A stretch of 64,000 nt of DNA from Faecalibacterium sp. GTDB taxonomy: Bacteria > Bacillota > Clostridia > Oscillospirales > Ruminococcaceae. Where the stretch lies: positions 11,322-75,321 of the forward strand of contig JAHHRL010000007.1 in NCBI GenBank assembly GCA_020025825.1, read 5' to 3'. A program made the translations under genes and the position numbers. The first letter of the stretch is position 1. Every line of letters starts with the position of its first letter. Below are positions 41,626 to 51,472 of the stretch, piece after piece. Under the pieces are notes generated by a model, which saw only the letters and a list, made by a program, of their open reading frames with translations, was not told the DNA's origin and made no database searches.

Positions 41626-42690
41626 ATGGCAGATCAACAGGCATTGTTTGGCGCACAGATGATGCAGCCAACCCCCAGCCCGATGGACACAGAAGAAAAC
41701 AACCTGCGCCCGCATCGGCTGGAAGACTATGTGGGACAGGAAAAAGTAAAGGAAAACCTGCGTATTTATCTGGAAGCGGCACGCCGCCGTGGTGAGCCGA
41801 TGGACCATATTCTGCTGTACGGCCCTCCGGGCTTAGGCAAAACCACACTGGCCGGTATTGTTGCTGCCGAGATGGGTGTACAGATTCGTGTAACCAGCGG
41901 CCCTGCTATTGAAAAGCCCGGCGACCTTGCTGCCCTGCTTACCAACCTGCAGGAAGGCGATGTGCTGTTTATTGACGAAATCCATCGCTTAAGCCGTCAG
42001 GTAGAAGAAGTTTTATACCCGGCACTGGAAGACTTTGCGCTGGACATAATGATTGGCAAGGGCCCAAGTGCCCAAAGTATCCGTATCAACCTGCCCCGCT
42101 TTACGCTGATTGGCGCAACAACCCGTGCAGGCCAGCTGACGGGCCCATTGCGTGACCGCTTTGGTGTGCTTTTGAAATTGGAGCTGTACAGCCCTGAGGA
42201 ATTAAGCCGTATCATTATCCGCAGTGCAGGCATTTTGGAACAGCCCATTACACCGGAAGGCGCTATGGAGCTGGCACGCCGCAGCCGTGGTACGCCCCGT
42301 GTGGCAAACCGTACCTTAAAGCGTGTACGTGACTTTGCAACAGTGCTGAGCGATGGTGTAATCGACCAGGATACGGCACTGCTCGCACTAAAGCGTATGG
42401 ATATTGACGACGAGGGATTGGATCAGCTGGACCGCAGCGTACTGCGAGCTATTATTGAGATGTACAACGGCGGTCCCGTCGGCTTGGAAACACTGGCAGC
42501 AGCGTTAGGCGAAGAATCGGTGACGCTGGAAGATTTGTGTGAGCCGTATCTGATGCAAAACGGATTTTTGACCCGTACCCCTCGTGGCCGCTGTGTAACA
42601 AGGCTGGCATACGAGCATTTGGGCTTGCAGGCACCGGAGTCGGGCCGGAGCACAACACCGGAAGAAAATGGACAACAATCTTTGTTTTAA
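41626..42690 (+). CDS. ruvB: Holliday junction branch migration helicase RuvB
   Basis: 354 residues. Walker A GPPGLGKTT, Walker B FIDEIHRL, sensor 1 IGATTRAG, the RuvA-contacting hairpin region (NLQEGDVLFI), and the winged helix with TPRGRCVT at the C-terminus. AAA+ motor that drives branch migration with RuvA. Confidence 0.98.
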   Translation: MADQQALFGAQMMQPTPSPMDTEENNLRPHRLEDYVGQEKVKENLRIYLEAARRRGEPMDHILLYGPPGLGKTTLAGIVAAEMGVQIRVTSGPAIEKPGDLAALLTNLQEGDVLFIDEIHRLSRQVEEVLYPALEDFALDIMIGKGPSAQSIRINLPRFTLIGATTRAGQLTGPLRDRFGVLLKLELYSPEELSRIIIRSAGILEQPITPEGAMELARRSRGTPRVANRTLKRVRDFATVLSDGVIDQDTALLALKRMDIDDEGLDQLDRSVLRAIIEMYNGGPVGLETLAAALGEESVTLEDLCEPYLMQNGFLTRTPRGRCVTRLAYEHLGLQAPESGRSTTPEENGQQSLF

Positions 42691-42718
42691 GAGGTTTTAA
42701 TTGGGAAAGGAGCCGTCT

Positions 42719-43600
42719 ATGCGTCCTGCAGACAGCTGGAAAGACTATGAATTGATTGATGCAACCTGTGGCAACCGTTTGGAGCGTTGGGGCAAAACAT
42801 TGCTGATTCGCCCGGACCCGCAGGTTGTTTGGAAAACACCCCAAAAGTCGCCTTTGTGGGGAAAGGCCGATGCAGTATATCACCGTTCTACAAAAGGCGG
42901 CGGCGAGTGGGAATATCGCCGTCCGCTGAAGGATAAGTGGAATATTACCTGCGGTGAAGGAGAGGACAAGCTGACGTTGGTAGTTAGCCCCACCGGATTT
43001 AAGCACACCGGCGTTTTCCCTGAGCAGGCAGTAAACTGGGCTTGGTATGCAAAAAAAATCCGCAATGCAGGTCGCCCCATTCGTGTGCTGAACCTGTTTG
43101 GCTACACAGGCGGTGCAACGCTGGCATGTGCAGCTGCAGGTGCTTCGGTTTGCCATGTAGATGCAAGCAAGGGCATCGTGCAGTGGGGTAAAGAGAATGC
43201 TGTTGCCAGCAAGCTGGCAGACCGTCCCATCCGTTGGATTGTGGATGACTGCGCCAAGTTTGTTGCACGTGAAATTCGTCGAGGCAGCTTTTATGACGGC
43301 CTGATTATGGACCCGCCCAGCTACGGCCGTGGCCCCGGCGGTGAGGTTTGGAAGCTGGAAGATAACGTTTACGACCTGATGGAGCTGTGCGCCGGTGTGC
43401 TGACGGACAATCCGTTGTTCTTTGCAGTCAACAGCTATACAACCGGATTAAGCCCGGCGGTTATGGAATATATCCTGAAAACAACGGTGCAGCCTAAGTT
43501 TGGCGGCAAAACCAGCTGCGACGAAATCGGCCTGCCGGTTTCTGCTACGGGTGGTGTGGTGCCTTGCGGTGCTACAGCTCTTTGGGAGGCAGAGGACTAA
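42719..43600 (+). CDS. Class I SAM-dependent rRNA methyltransferase-like protein
   Basis: 293 residues from ATG 42719 (MRPADSWKDYEL), with AAAGGAG upstream. The N-terminal part precedes a Rossmann methyltransferase with VLNLFGYTGGATLACAAAGA and the substrate motif MDPPSYGRG, as in RlmI/RlmK-type rRNA cytosine-5 or guanine-7 methyltransferases. There is no PUA domain, unlike RlmI. The exact base is unknown. Located between ruvB and the ECF genes. Confidence 0.85.
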   Translation: MRPADSWKDYELIDATCGNRLERWGKTLLIRPDPQVVWKTPQKSPLWGKADAVYHRSTKGGGEWEYRRPLKDKWNITCGEGEDKLTLVVSPTGFKHTGVFPEQAVNWAWYAKKIRNAGRPIRVLNLFGYTGGATLACAAAGASVCHVDASKGIVQWGKENAVASKLADRPIRWIVDDCAKFVAREIRRGSFYDGLIMDPPSYGRGPGGEVWKLEDNVYDLMELCAGVLTDNPLFFAVNSYTTGLSPAVMEYILKTTVQPKFGGKTSCDEIGLPVSATGGVVPCGATALWEAED

Positions 43601-43710
43601 GCAAGGTGGAAATGTTCATATTTCGCCGATACGATATACAAAAATAAGGCATAGAAACAGGGCGCAACCCATAGACAGGTGGGTGTACCACTAGAAAGAG
43701 AAGCAAAACG

Positions 43711-44565
43711 ATGCAAACAATGTTAAATGCAGATAACATTATGTTCCGGTATGATGACCAAGAGCAGCAATATGCGCTGAAGGGTGTTTCGCTGGAAGTA
43801 AAAAAAGGTGAATTCGTGGCGGTTTTGGGTGCAAACGGCTGTGGCAAATCTACCTTGGCAAAACACTTTAATGCCATTTTATTGCCGGAGCAGGGTACCG
43901 TTACCGTAGAGGGCATGAATACGGCTGATGACGACCGCCTGTACGATATTCGTCAGAAAGTGGGCATGGTATTCCAGAACCCGGATAACCAGATTGTGGC
44001 TACTGTAGTTGAGGAAGACGTGGCCTTTGCACTGGAAAATCTGGGAGTTCCGCCCGACGAAATCCGCACTCGTATTGACCAGTCCATGGAAATGGCAGGA
44101 ATTTATAAATACAGAGAAAAGGCCCCCCACAAGCTGTCCGGCGGTCAAAAACAGCGTGTGGCGATTGCAGGCGTTATTGCAATGGGGCCGGACTGTTTGG
44201 TGCTGGACGAAGCAACCGCTATGCTGGACCCGATTGGCCGTGAAAAGGTTATGCGCACCATCCACACTTTGAATAAAAAGTACGGGATTACCGTGGTAAC
44301 CATTACCCATTACATGGAAGAAGCTGCACAGGCCGACCGTGTTATTGTAATGAGCCAGGGCAAAATTGTAATGGAAGGCACACCGAAAGAGGTGTTCAGC
44401 CAGACGGAACGTGTACGCAGCTTAAACTTGGACGTACCGCAAGCTGCTGAACTGCGGGATGAACTGGTAAAGGCAGGACTGGATTTGCCCGAAGGAATTA
44501 TCGACACAGAGGAATGTGCTCAGGCGCTGTACGCTCTGCTGACAGAAGGGAGTGACGCACTGTGA
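43711..44565 (+). CDS. ecfA1: ECF transporter ATPase A1
   Basis: 284 residues. ABC ATPase of the energy-coupling factor type: Walker A GANGCGKST, Q loop VFQNPDNQIV, signature LSGGQKQRVAIAG, Walker B CLVLDEATAML. The DNQ in the Q loop and the CbiO-like C-terminus are ECF features. It acts with EcfA2 and EcfT as a shared motor for vitamin-binding S components, none of which is encoded here. The start has only a weak site (AGAGAAG). The last four bases overlap ecfA2. Confidence 0.95.
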   Translation: MQTMLNADNIMFRYDDQEQQYALKGVSLEVKKGEFVAVLGANGCGKSTLAKHFNAILLPEQGTVTVEGMNTADDDRLYDIRQKVGMVFQNPDNQIVATVVEEDVAFALENLGVPPDEIRTRIDQSMEMAGIYKYREKAPHKLSGGQKQRVAIAGVIAMGPDCLVLDEATAMLDPIGREKVMRTIHTLNKKYGITVVTITHYMEEAAQADRVIVMSQGKIVMEGTPKEVFSQTERVRSLNLDVPQAAELRDELVKAGLDLPEGIIDTEECAQALYALLTEGSDAL

Positions 44566-45494
44566 GCCAGAATACAGAACAGAAAAAAGAGATTATTCGT
44601 GTAGAAAACCTTACCTACACGTACAATGTGGGAATGCCCGATGCAACCACTGCACTGGAAAATGTGAGCTTTTCTGTACAGGAAGGTGACTTTGTGGGTA
44701 TTATCGGTTCTACAGGCAGCGGCAAGTCTACGTTGATTTCCCACATGAATGGCCTGAATCGTCCCACACAGGGCAAAATCTTTATAGATGACAAGGATAT
44801 TTGGGAAGACCCGTCTAAGATTCGTCAGGTGCGTTTTCAGGTTGGCCTGGTGTTTCAGTATCCGGAATATCAGCTGTTTGAGGAAACCTGCTATAAAGAT
44901 ATTGCCTTTGGCCCCAAAAATATGGGCTTGGACCAAACGGAAATCGACCGCCGTGTGCGTGAGGCAGCTGAGTTTGTCGGCTTGGACAAAGCGCTGCTGG
45001 AGCGCAGCCCCTTTGAGCTTTCCGGCGGCCAAAAACGCCGTGTAGCAGTGGCAGGTGTGATGGCAATGGAGCCTCGCATTCTGGTTTTGGATGAGCCTGC
45101 AGCTGGTTTGGACCCGGAGGGACGGGAACAGATTTTAAGTCAGGTGAAGGAATATCACAAGAAAACCGGAACTACCGTACTGCTGGTTAGCCACAGCATG
45201 GAAGATATTGCAAAGTATGCAGACAAGGTCTTGGTTATGGACCAGAAGCATATTGCCATGTATGATACAGTGGAAAACGTATTTGCCCGTGCAGAGGAAC
45301 TGCTTGCCATTGGCTTGTCGGTTCCGCAGGTAACCAAGATTTTCCTGCGGCTGCGTCAGATGGGATTGGACATTGATACTGATGTATATACCGTCCCCTA
45401 TGCGGTGAAAACAATTTTGAAGGCAAAGGCACGCAAAGACGCAGGGCAGGATTTGCACACCTTGGCAGAAAAGCAGGAAGGGGGCGCTGAATAA
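44562..45494 (+). CDS. ecfA2: ECF transporter ATPase A2
   Basis: 310 residues from a GTG that overlaps the ecfA1 stop. Walker A GSTGSGKST, Q loop VFQYPEYQLF, signature LSGGQKRRVAVAG, Walker B ILVLDEPAAGLD. The C-terminal extension of about 70 residues is typical of EcfA2. It makes the second half of the asymmetric ATPase pair. Translation is coupled to both neighbours; ecfT starts on its last base. Confidence 0.96.
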   Translation: MSQNTEQKKEIIRVENLTYTYNVGMPDATTALENVSFSVQEGDFVGIIGSTGSGKSTLISHMNGLNRPTQGKIFIDDKDIWEDPSKIRQVRFQVGLVFQYPEYQLFEETCYKDIAFGPKNMGLDQTEIDRRVREAAEFVGLDKALLERSPFELSGGQKRRVAVAGVMAMEPRILVLDEPAAGLDPEGREQILSQVKEYHKKTGTTVLLVSHSMEDIAKYADKVLVMDQKHIAMYDTVENVFARAEELLAIGLSVPQVTKIFLRLRQMGLDIDTDVYTVPYAVKTILKAKARKDAGQDLHTLAEKQEGGAE

Positions 45495-46309
45495 TGCTGC
45501 GTGATATTACGATTGGCCAGCATTTCCCCGGTGAGAGCCGTGTGCACAAGTATGACCCCCGTGCCAAGCTGGTAATGACCATTTTGTTTATTGTGATGCT
45601 GTTTCTGGCATCCAATCCGCTGGGCTTAGCACTCAGCTTTGCACTGCTTGCGATGATGTACGGCATGGCAAAAATTCCGTTTAAGATTATCGTCAAAAGC
45701 CTGAAGCCGATTTTCCCCATTATTGTATTTACCGGTGTGCTGAACTTGTTCTTTATTACAGGAGAGGGCGAGCCGCTGGTACAGTTCTGGTTTATCAAAA
45801 TCTATGCAGAGGGTATTCGGTTTGCTATCATCATGGCTTGCCGTGTTGTAGCATTGATTGCAGGTACAAGCCTGCTGACCTACACCACCAGCCCCATTGT
45901 TTTGACAGATGCCATTGAGCAGCTGCTGCGTCCGCTGGCGAAGGTGCATGTGCCTGTACATGAGCTGGCGATGATGATGACCATTGCATTGCGTTTTATC
46001 CCTACCCTGATTGAGGAAACGGAAAAAATTATGAATGCCCAAAAGGCTCGTGGCGCCATGCTGGATAACGGTACCCTGAAAGAGCGTATTACAGCGTTGA
46101 TTCCTGTGCTGATTCCGCTGTTTATCTCCGCTTTCCGCCGTGCGGACGAGCTGGCTATGGCAATGGAGTGCCGCTGCTATCGTGGCGGTGAGGGCCGTAC
46201 CCGTTTGAAAGTGCTGCGCTTTACAAAGCAAGACTTGCAGAGCACTATTTTCTGCCTGATTTGCTTTGCCATTGTGTACTCGACACGTTTTTTATTCCCG
46301 GGGTTCTAA
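45494..46309 (+). CDS. ecfT: ECF transporter transmembrane protein EcfT
   Basis: 271 residues. About five or six membrane helices plus the cytoplasmic coupling helices with the ARG motifs: NAQKARGAML and a second Arg-containing site in ECRCYRGGEGRTR. These Ala-Arg-Gly motifs dock into the ATPase grooves. The start ATG shares one base with the ecfA2 stop (TAATG). Confidence 0.95.
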   Translation: MLRDITIGQHFPGESRVHKYDPRAKLVMTILFIVMLFLASNPLGLALSFALLAMMYGMAKIPFKIIVKSLKPIFPIIVFTGVLNLFFITGEGEPLVQFWFIKIYAEGIRFAIIMACRVVALIAGTSLLTYTTSPIVLTDAIEQLLRPLAKVHVPVHELAMMMTIALRFIPTLIEETEKIMNAQKARGAMLDNGTLKERITALIPVLIPLFISAFRRADELAMAMECRCYRGGEGRTRLKVLRFTKQDLQSTIFCLICFAIVYSTRFLFPGF

Positions 46310-46356
46310 GCTGATTTACGAAACAACTTGAAAGATAGGAAAGGGGGGCTGATGCC

Positions 46357-47142
46357 GTGAATATTTTACTGCGACTGGCCTATGATGGTACGGATTACTG
46401 CGGATTTCAGGTACAGCCCAACGGCACCTCGGTGGCGGCGGTGTTTCAGGATGCACTGCAAGCGGTTTTGGGGCACAGGCCGGATATTAAAGGCTGCAGC
46501 CGCACCGATGCAGGCGTACACGCTATGGCATTTGCTTTGAATTTTCATACCGAAAACCGAATCCCGCCGGAAAAGCTGCCGCTTGCGTTAAATACGAAAC
46601 TGCCACCGGATATTCGGGTACTTTCTGCACAGATTGTGCCGGATGATTTTCATGCACGCTATGCGGCACATAATAAAACGTATCAATACCGCATCCGAAA
46701 CAGTGCGATTGAGTCGCCGTTTGATAACCGTTATACGGTGCGTGTGCCTCGCAAGTTAGACGTAGATGTTATGAACGAGGCGGCAAAGCGCTGCGTGGGA
46801 AAACATGATTTTACCAGCTTTTGTGCAGCAGGCAGCAGTGCGGCTGCACATGGTGACACCGTGCGAACCATTACGGATTGCCATGTAGTCAGAGAGGACG
46901 ATTTAGTAACCGTCTCGGTAACGGCAGACGGATACCTATACAACATGGTACGCATTTTAGTGGGAACCTTGGTAGAGGTTGGATGCGGACGCATGACACC
47001 GGACGAGGTTGCGCAGGCAATTGCTGCTTGCGACCGAACAAAGGCCGGGCCGACAATGCCCGCAAAGGGATTGTTTTTGTATCAGGTGGAATACGACATG
47101 TCTGCCGGATTCACCAACAAGGAGAATTATGCGGAGAAATAA
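46357..47142 (+). CDS. truA: tRNA pseudouridine synthase A
   Basis: 261 residues from a GTG at 46357 with AAAGGGG upstream. The catalytic Asp is in CSRTDAGVHA, and the R-x-x-D turn plus DFTSFCAAGS and VRILVGTLVEVGCG are the family blocks. It makes pseudouridines 38-40 in tRNA anticodon arms. truA after ecfA1A2T is a very common Firmicutes order. Its 3' end overlaps the next start by 14 bases. Confidence 0.97.
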   Translation: MNILLRLAYDGTDYCGFQVQPNGTSVAAVFQDALQAVLGHRPDIKGCSRTDAGVHAMAFALNFHTENRIPPEKLPLALNTKLPPDIRVLSAQIVPDDFHARYAAHNKTYQYRIRNSAIESPFDNRYTVRVPRKLDVDVMNEAAKRCVGKHDFTSFCAAGSSAAAHGDTVRTITDCHVVREDDLVTVSVTADGYLYNMVRILVGTLVEVGCGRMTPDEVAQAIAACDRTKAGPTMPAKGLFLYQVEYDMSAGFTNKENYAEK

Positions 47143-48334
47143 GAAACGAGAACGATTGGCACGGCAGCCGCAAAAAAGCAAGGTTGCGGATTTAGCACAG
47201 GCACGCAGCCGGCGCCAAAAGCAAAAGATTCGCAAAATGCTGTTGTGGGTTGTACCGCTGACACTGCTGTTTGTTTGGTTTGTAGGCCGTAATAGTGCGG
47301 CCCTGGTATCTGCGGGTGATTTTGTAGAAACACTGCGCATTGGTATGGTAAAAGGCCAAGGCTACCCACAGAATACAGGCATTACAGAGTTGTACCAGTG
47401 GAAAAGAATGAACGGCGGCTTTGTAGCGCTGGGGCAGGAAAGCTGCGTGTTTTATACAGATAAGGGCGTAAAGATGCGCAGCATCCAAGCAGGCTACGCA
47501 CGGCCGGCTATTTCGGCGGGAGATACAAGGTTTGTATTATACAACCGAGGTGGCACAGAGCTGCGTGTGGAAGGCCGCAGCAAAAATCTATACACGCAAA
47601 GCTATACCGGGGGTATTCTATTATGTGAAATGGGAGCAGACGGCAGTTTGGCTGTTGTAACGGAAGACCCCAGTTACACTGCACAAATGCAGGTGTATCC
47701 CAACAGTATGGAAAATCCCCTTACTTGGAAAATGACAGCAAAAGAAGGTATGCCTTTACGCATGGCATTTTCTCCCAGCGAAAAACAGCTTGCAGTAGCG
47801 ACGTTGTCGGCGGTAAACGGCGAAACAGTCAGCAATTTGTACGTTTTGGACCGTGCAAAAAAACAGGAAACTTTGGTGGATACCCGTACAGGAAATATTC
47901 CGCTTGCGGTAGAGTGGGTTGGTGACACCCTGTTGGTGGCATACAATGACAGTGTAGTTGCATATCAGGGAAAGAAGGGAGCGGTGGCAGAGTTTGCACT
48001 GAGCGGACAGGTATTGACAGATTATAGCTTAATGCCAAATGGCCGCATGGCACTGCTGCTGACCAGTGGTTCGACCTCGGATATTGTTTTACTGGATAAA
48101 ACATTAAAGGAAACCTGCCGCATTACGGTAGAAGCAGGAAACAAAGTTGTGCTGACAAAAACAGGTGTATATCTGTGCACGGACAGCAATGTTGTTTGCT
48201 ACTCGCTGGAGGGATTGTATGCTTGGCATAAATCCGGAGATATGCGCCCGCAGGGATTGCTGCAAACAAAAGCAGGTTTATTGGAGTTCCGTGGTGGTGT
48301 GGTAGAAAAGTGCACTAACCCGAATCCGGAATAA
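47129..48334 (+). CDS. DUF5711-like membrane-anchored beta-propeller protein
   Basis: 401 residues from ATG 47129, AAGGAGA site inside the end of truA; a longer frame from 47009 is not supported. The basic N-terminus (RRNKKRERLARQ) and one transmembrane helix (about 37-53) put the rest outside the cell. The outer part is made of repeated short beta blades (for example GGFVALGQESCVFYTDKG, SLAVVTEDPS, LAVATLSAVNG, MALLLTSGSTSDIVLLDK), similar to DUF5711/WD40-like proteins. Function unknown. Followed by cvpA. Confidence 0.75.
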   Translation: MRRNKKRERLARQPQKSKVADLAQARSRRQKQKIRKMLLWVVPLTLLFVWFVGRNSAALVSAGDFVETLRIGMVKGQGYPQNTGITELYQWKRMNGGFVALGQESCVFYTDKGVKMRSIQAGYARPAISAGDTRFVLYNRGGTELRVEGRSKNLYTQSYTGGILLCEMGADGSLAVVTEDPSYTAQMQVYPNSMENPLTWKMTAKEGMPLRMAFSPSEKQLAVATLSAVNGETVSNLYVLDRAKKQETLVDTRTGNIPLAVEWVGDTLLVAYNDSVVAYQGKKGAVAEFALSGQVLTDYSLMPNGRMALLLTSGSTSDIVLLDKTLKETCRITVEAGNKVVLTKTGVYLCTDSNVVCYSLEGLYAWHKSGDMRPQGLLQTKAGLLEFRGGVVEKCTNPNPE

Positions 48335-48356
48335 TAGACAAAGGAGTGAATATACT

Positions 48357-49061
48357 ATGGAATCTATGATGACGCCATCGTTAATATTTGATTTGATTTG
48401 TTTACTGGTTGTGTTACTGGCTGCTGCACAGTTTGCAAAAAAAGGACTTTTGGCAACACTGGTAGAGTGTGTTGGCACACTGGGCAGCCTGATTGCAGCA
48501 AAAATCTTTTCCGGCTGGGCAGCGGTACAAATTTTCCAAAGCTGGTTTGCAGAAGGTCTGCGAGAAAAGATTGTACTGAGTTTGGAGCAGAGCGGCTCAC
48601 TGGATTTGCAGGCGATTGTATCCAATCTGGCAGGATTTTTACCCGAAAGTATGATACAGTCGGTAGTGGAACCGATTCGTGGGCAGCTGGAAGCTGCACT
48701 GGCTACCAACACGGAAGTGATGGCAGACACCCTAATGACAAAGCTGATTCAGCCGCTGCTGGTTCCCGTAATTATTGCGATTCTGTTTTTCCTGACCTTT
48801 ATACTGCTGCGCATTGTTGTTGGCGTAGTAGTACATATGCTGACCAAGGTAAACGGAATCCCCATCTTGGGCACTGCGAACAAGGGCTTAGGCTTTTTGG
48901 CCGGCAGTGCAGTAGGTATTTTGTATTTATTCTTATTGCTGTGCGCCGTGTGGATTGTAGTTGCTGTTACCGGCGGTCAACTGCCGTACTTGAATAATAC
49001 TACACTGGCTCATAGCTTCTGCTATAATATTTTTGTTGCGATCAATCCATTTACGGCTTGA
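48357..49061 (+). CDS. CvpA-family membrane protein
   Basis: 234 residues. Four hydrophobic segments in the CvpA arrangement: FDLICLLVVLLAAAQFAKKGLL with the 'G-x-x-x-G-x-x-x-x' turn near the N-terminus, LAALIAAK-like second helix, VIIAILFFLTFILLRIVVGVV, then GFLAGSAVGILYLFLLLCAVWIV. CvpA proteins are linked to colicin V production and envelope stress. AAAGGAG before the ATG. Confidence 0.82.
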   Translation: MESMMTPSLIFDLICLLVVLLAAAQFAKKGLLATLVECVGTLGSLIAAKIFSGWAAVQIFQSWFAEGLREKIVLSLEQSGSLDLQAIVSNLAGFLPESMIQSVVEPIRGQLEAALATNTEVMADTLMTKLIQPLLVPVIIAILFFLTFILLRIVVGVVVHMLTKVNGIPILGTANKGLGFLAGSAVGILYLFLLLCAVWIVVAVTGGQLPYLNNTTLAHSFCYNIFVAINPFTA

Positions 49062-49079
49062 TCGGGAAAGGAGCTGTAG

Positions 49080-51404
49080 ATGCTTTGTTCACGCTGTAAT
49101 AAACGTCCTGCGGTAATTTTTATCCAACGGGGAGATACAACGACAGCCGGAAAGCCGGAAGGCTTTTGCCTGCGTTGTGCCCGTGAGATGCATATTAAAC
49201 CTGTGGAAGACCTGATTCATCAGTTTGGAATGTCGGATCAGGACTTGGACATGATGGAAGACCACATGGAAAACATGATGGAAGAAATGGAAAATGGTGG
49301 CAATCCGTTTTCCATGTTGATGGGAATGGCCGGCATGGGAGATGGCGAAGGCGACAGTGAAGCACTGGAGCCGGTTGCAGACGATGCAGATGATTTGACC
49401 CCCGGCAGCAATGCTACCTTACCGTTTGGCTTTAGTGCGCCAAAAGAAACAAAAGACAAGGAGCGCAAGGGAGGCAAAAAGCCGCCGAAGCGCAAGTTCC
49501 TGGATACGTATTGCGAAAACCTGACCCAAAAGGCACGTGACGGAAAACTGGACGACATTATCGGTCGTGAAAAGGAAATTTACCGCACGATTCAGATTTT
49601 GGCACGCCGCCAGAAAAACAACCCCTGCTTAATTGGTGAAGCCGGTGTTGGCAAAACGGCCATTGCCGAAGGCATCGCACTGCGTATTGCTGCGGGAAAT
49701 GTACCCGCCTGCCTGCGCAACAAGGAAATCTGCCTGCTGGATATGACATCACTGGTAGCCGGTACGCAGTTCCGTGGTCAGTTTGAGCAGCGCCTAAAGG
49801 GCTTAATCAGTGAGGTAAAGGCTGCCGGCAATGTGATTTTGTTTATTGACGAAATCCACACCATTACCTCCGCCGGTGAGAGCGAGGGCGCAATGAATGC
49901 CGGAAACATCCTGAAGCCTGCGCTGTCCCGTGGTGAGATTCAGGTAATTGGTGCAACTACTTTTGCCGAGTATCGCAAGTATATTGAAAAAGATCAGGCA
50001 TTGGAGCGCCGTTTCCAGCCTGTGCGTGTAGAAGAACCCAGTATTTCGGATACCATTGCGGTTATCAATGGTGTTAAAAAATACTATGAGGCACATCACC
50101 ATGTGCAGGTGCCTGCGCCGGTAGTGAATGCGGCAGTAACTTTGTCCGAGCGCTATATTACCGACCGTTTCCTGCCGGACAAGGCTATCGACCTGCTGGA
50201 CGAGGCTTGCGCTTGCTGTAATTTGGCACATCCTGTTATCAGCGAGTATTTGGAAAAACGCAGCCGCTATGATGCACTGCTGGCAGAAGAAACAGAGCTT
50301 TCGATGGCAGAAACGGACGAGCCCATCGACTATGAGCGTGTAGCGACCGTGCGCACCGAGATTGCACGTTTGCAGGAAGTTTTGCCGAAACTGGAAAAAG
50401 AAGTGGAAGGCATCTCTGTTACCATGGAAGATGTGGCAAAGGTGATTGAGCTGTGGACGGGTATTCCCGCAGTGAAGATTCAGGAAAGTGAGTTTGCAAA
50501 ACTGCTGACCTTGGAAAACCGCTTGCAGGAGAAAATTATTGGTCAGGACGAGGCTGTGCATTTGGTGGCACAGGCTATCAAGCGCACCCGTGCGGATTTG
50601 TCCGGCCGCCGCCGTCCGGCAAGCTTTATCTTTGTAGGCCCCACCGGTGTTGGTAAAACCGAACTGGTCAAGCAACTGGCAAACCAGCTGTTTGACGGCC
50701 CGGACCCGCTGATTCGTTTGGATATGAGCGAATATATGGAGAAGCACGCAGTTTCCCGCATGATTGGCTCGCCTCCGGGTTATGTAGGCTATGACGAAGC
50801 AGGTCAGCTGACCGAAAAGGTACGCCGCCGCCCCTACAGTGTGGTTTTGTTTGACGAAATCGAAAAGGCACACCCCGACGTGCTGAATATTCTGCTGCAG
50901 ATTTTGGACGAGGGAAAAATCAATGATGCGCAGGGCCGCACGGTTGATTTTTCCAATACGGTTATTTGCATGACCAGCAATGCAGGTTCTTCGGACCAGA
51001 GCAGCAGCGGACTGGGCTTTAACCGCACAGAGGAACAGGCTAATCAGGAAAAGGCAATGAAGGCACTGCGTGAGTTTTTGCGGCCGGAATTTTTGGGCCG
51101 TGTGGACGAAGTGGTTTGCTTTGCAGCCTTGAGCCCGGAAGTTTTGCGCCGTATTGCGGCACTGATGCTGGAGGAGTATCGCCCCGGCATGGAGCAAAAG
51201 GGCATTGCTTACAGCTATACAGATGCAGCACTGGAAACTTTGGCACAGCTTGCTGAGGGCGGCAAGTTTGGCGCACGTGATTTGCGCCGTGTAATTCGCA
51301 AGCAGGTAGAAGACCTGGTGGCGGATAAAATTGTTTCCGGCGAAGTTGCAATGGGCGGCAGCCTGACGGTAGATGCGGAAAACGGCGCAATTGTATTGCG
51401 ATAA
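49080..51404 (+). CDS. ClpE-like ATP-dependent protein unfoldase
   Basis: 774 residues. A zinc finger opens the protein (Cys3, Cys6, Cys30, Cys33), as in ClpE. There is no repeated Clp N-domain; instead a Met/Gly-rich acidic linker runs to about 150. Two AAA+ modules follow: first Walker A GEAGVGKTA, with FIDEIHTI; second GPTGVGKTE, with LFDEIEKAHPDV. A middle coiled coil sits between (about 395-450). The C-terminal D2-small domain is complete. It works with ClpP on unfolded proteins; I do not see a clear hydrophobic ClpP loop. Last gene of the ruvC-to-clp run. Confidence 0.88.
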   Translation: MLCSRCNKRPAVIFIQRGDTTTAGKPEGFCLRCAREMHIKPVEDLIHQFGMSDQDLDMMEDHMENMMEEMENGGNPFSMLMGMAGMGDGEGDSEALEPVADDADDLTPGSNATLPFGFSAPKETKDKERKGGKKPPKRKFLDTYCENLTQKARDGKLDDIIGREKEIYRTIQILARRQKNNPCLIGEAGVGKTAIAEGIALRIAAGNVPACLRNKEICLLDMTSLVAGTQFRGQFEQRLKGLISEVKAAGNVILFIDEIHTITSAGESEGAMNAGNILKPALSRGEIQVIGATTFAEYRKYIEKDQALERRFQPVRVEEPSISDTIAVINGVKKYYEAHHHVQVPAPVVNAAVTLSERYITDRFLPDKAIDLLDEACACCNLAHPVISEYLEKRSRYDALLAEETELSMAETDEPIDYERVATVRTEIARLQEVLPKLEKEVEGISVTMEDVAKVIELWTGIPAVKIQESEFAKLLTLENRLQEKIIGQDEAVHLVAQAIKRTRADLSGRRRPASFIFVGPTGVGKTELVKQLANQLFDGPDPLIRLDMSEYMEKHAVSRMIGSPPGYVGYDEAGQLTEKVRRRPYSVVLFDEIEKAHPDVLNILLQILDEGKINDAQGRTVDFSNTVICMTSNAGSSDQSSSGLGFNRTEEQANQEKAMKALREFLRPEFLGRVDEVVCFAALSPEVLRRIAALMLEEYRPGMEQKGIAYSYTDAALETLAQLAEGGKFGARDLRRVIRKQVEDLVADKIVSGEVAMGGSLTVDAENGAIVLR

Positions 51405-51423
51405 TAGGGGATAAACCCAATCA

Positions 51424-51464
51424 ATAAAGACCTCCCGCTTTGTAAGAGCGGGAGGTCTTTTGTT
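51424..51464. terminator. Bidirectional terminator
   Basis: AAAGACCTCCCGCT (51426-51439) pairs with AGCGGGAGGTCTTT (51447-51460). Separates the clp gene (+) and the flavin oxidase gene (-). Confidence 0.92.
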
Positions 51465-51472
51465 TTGCAGAT

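Noticed and set aside
49803..51197. 464-codon frame opposite the clp gene
   Set aside because: Antisense of two perfectly conserved AAA+ modules; no start signals.
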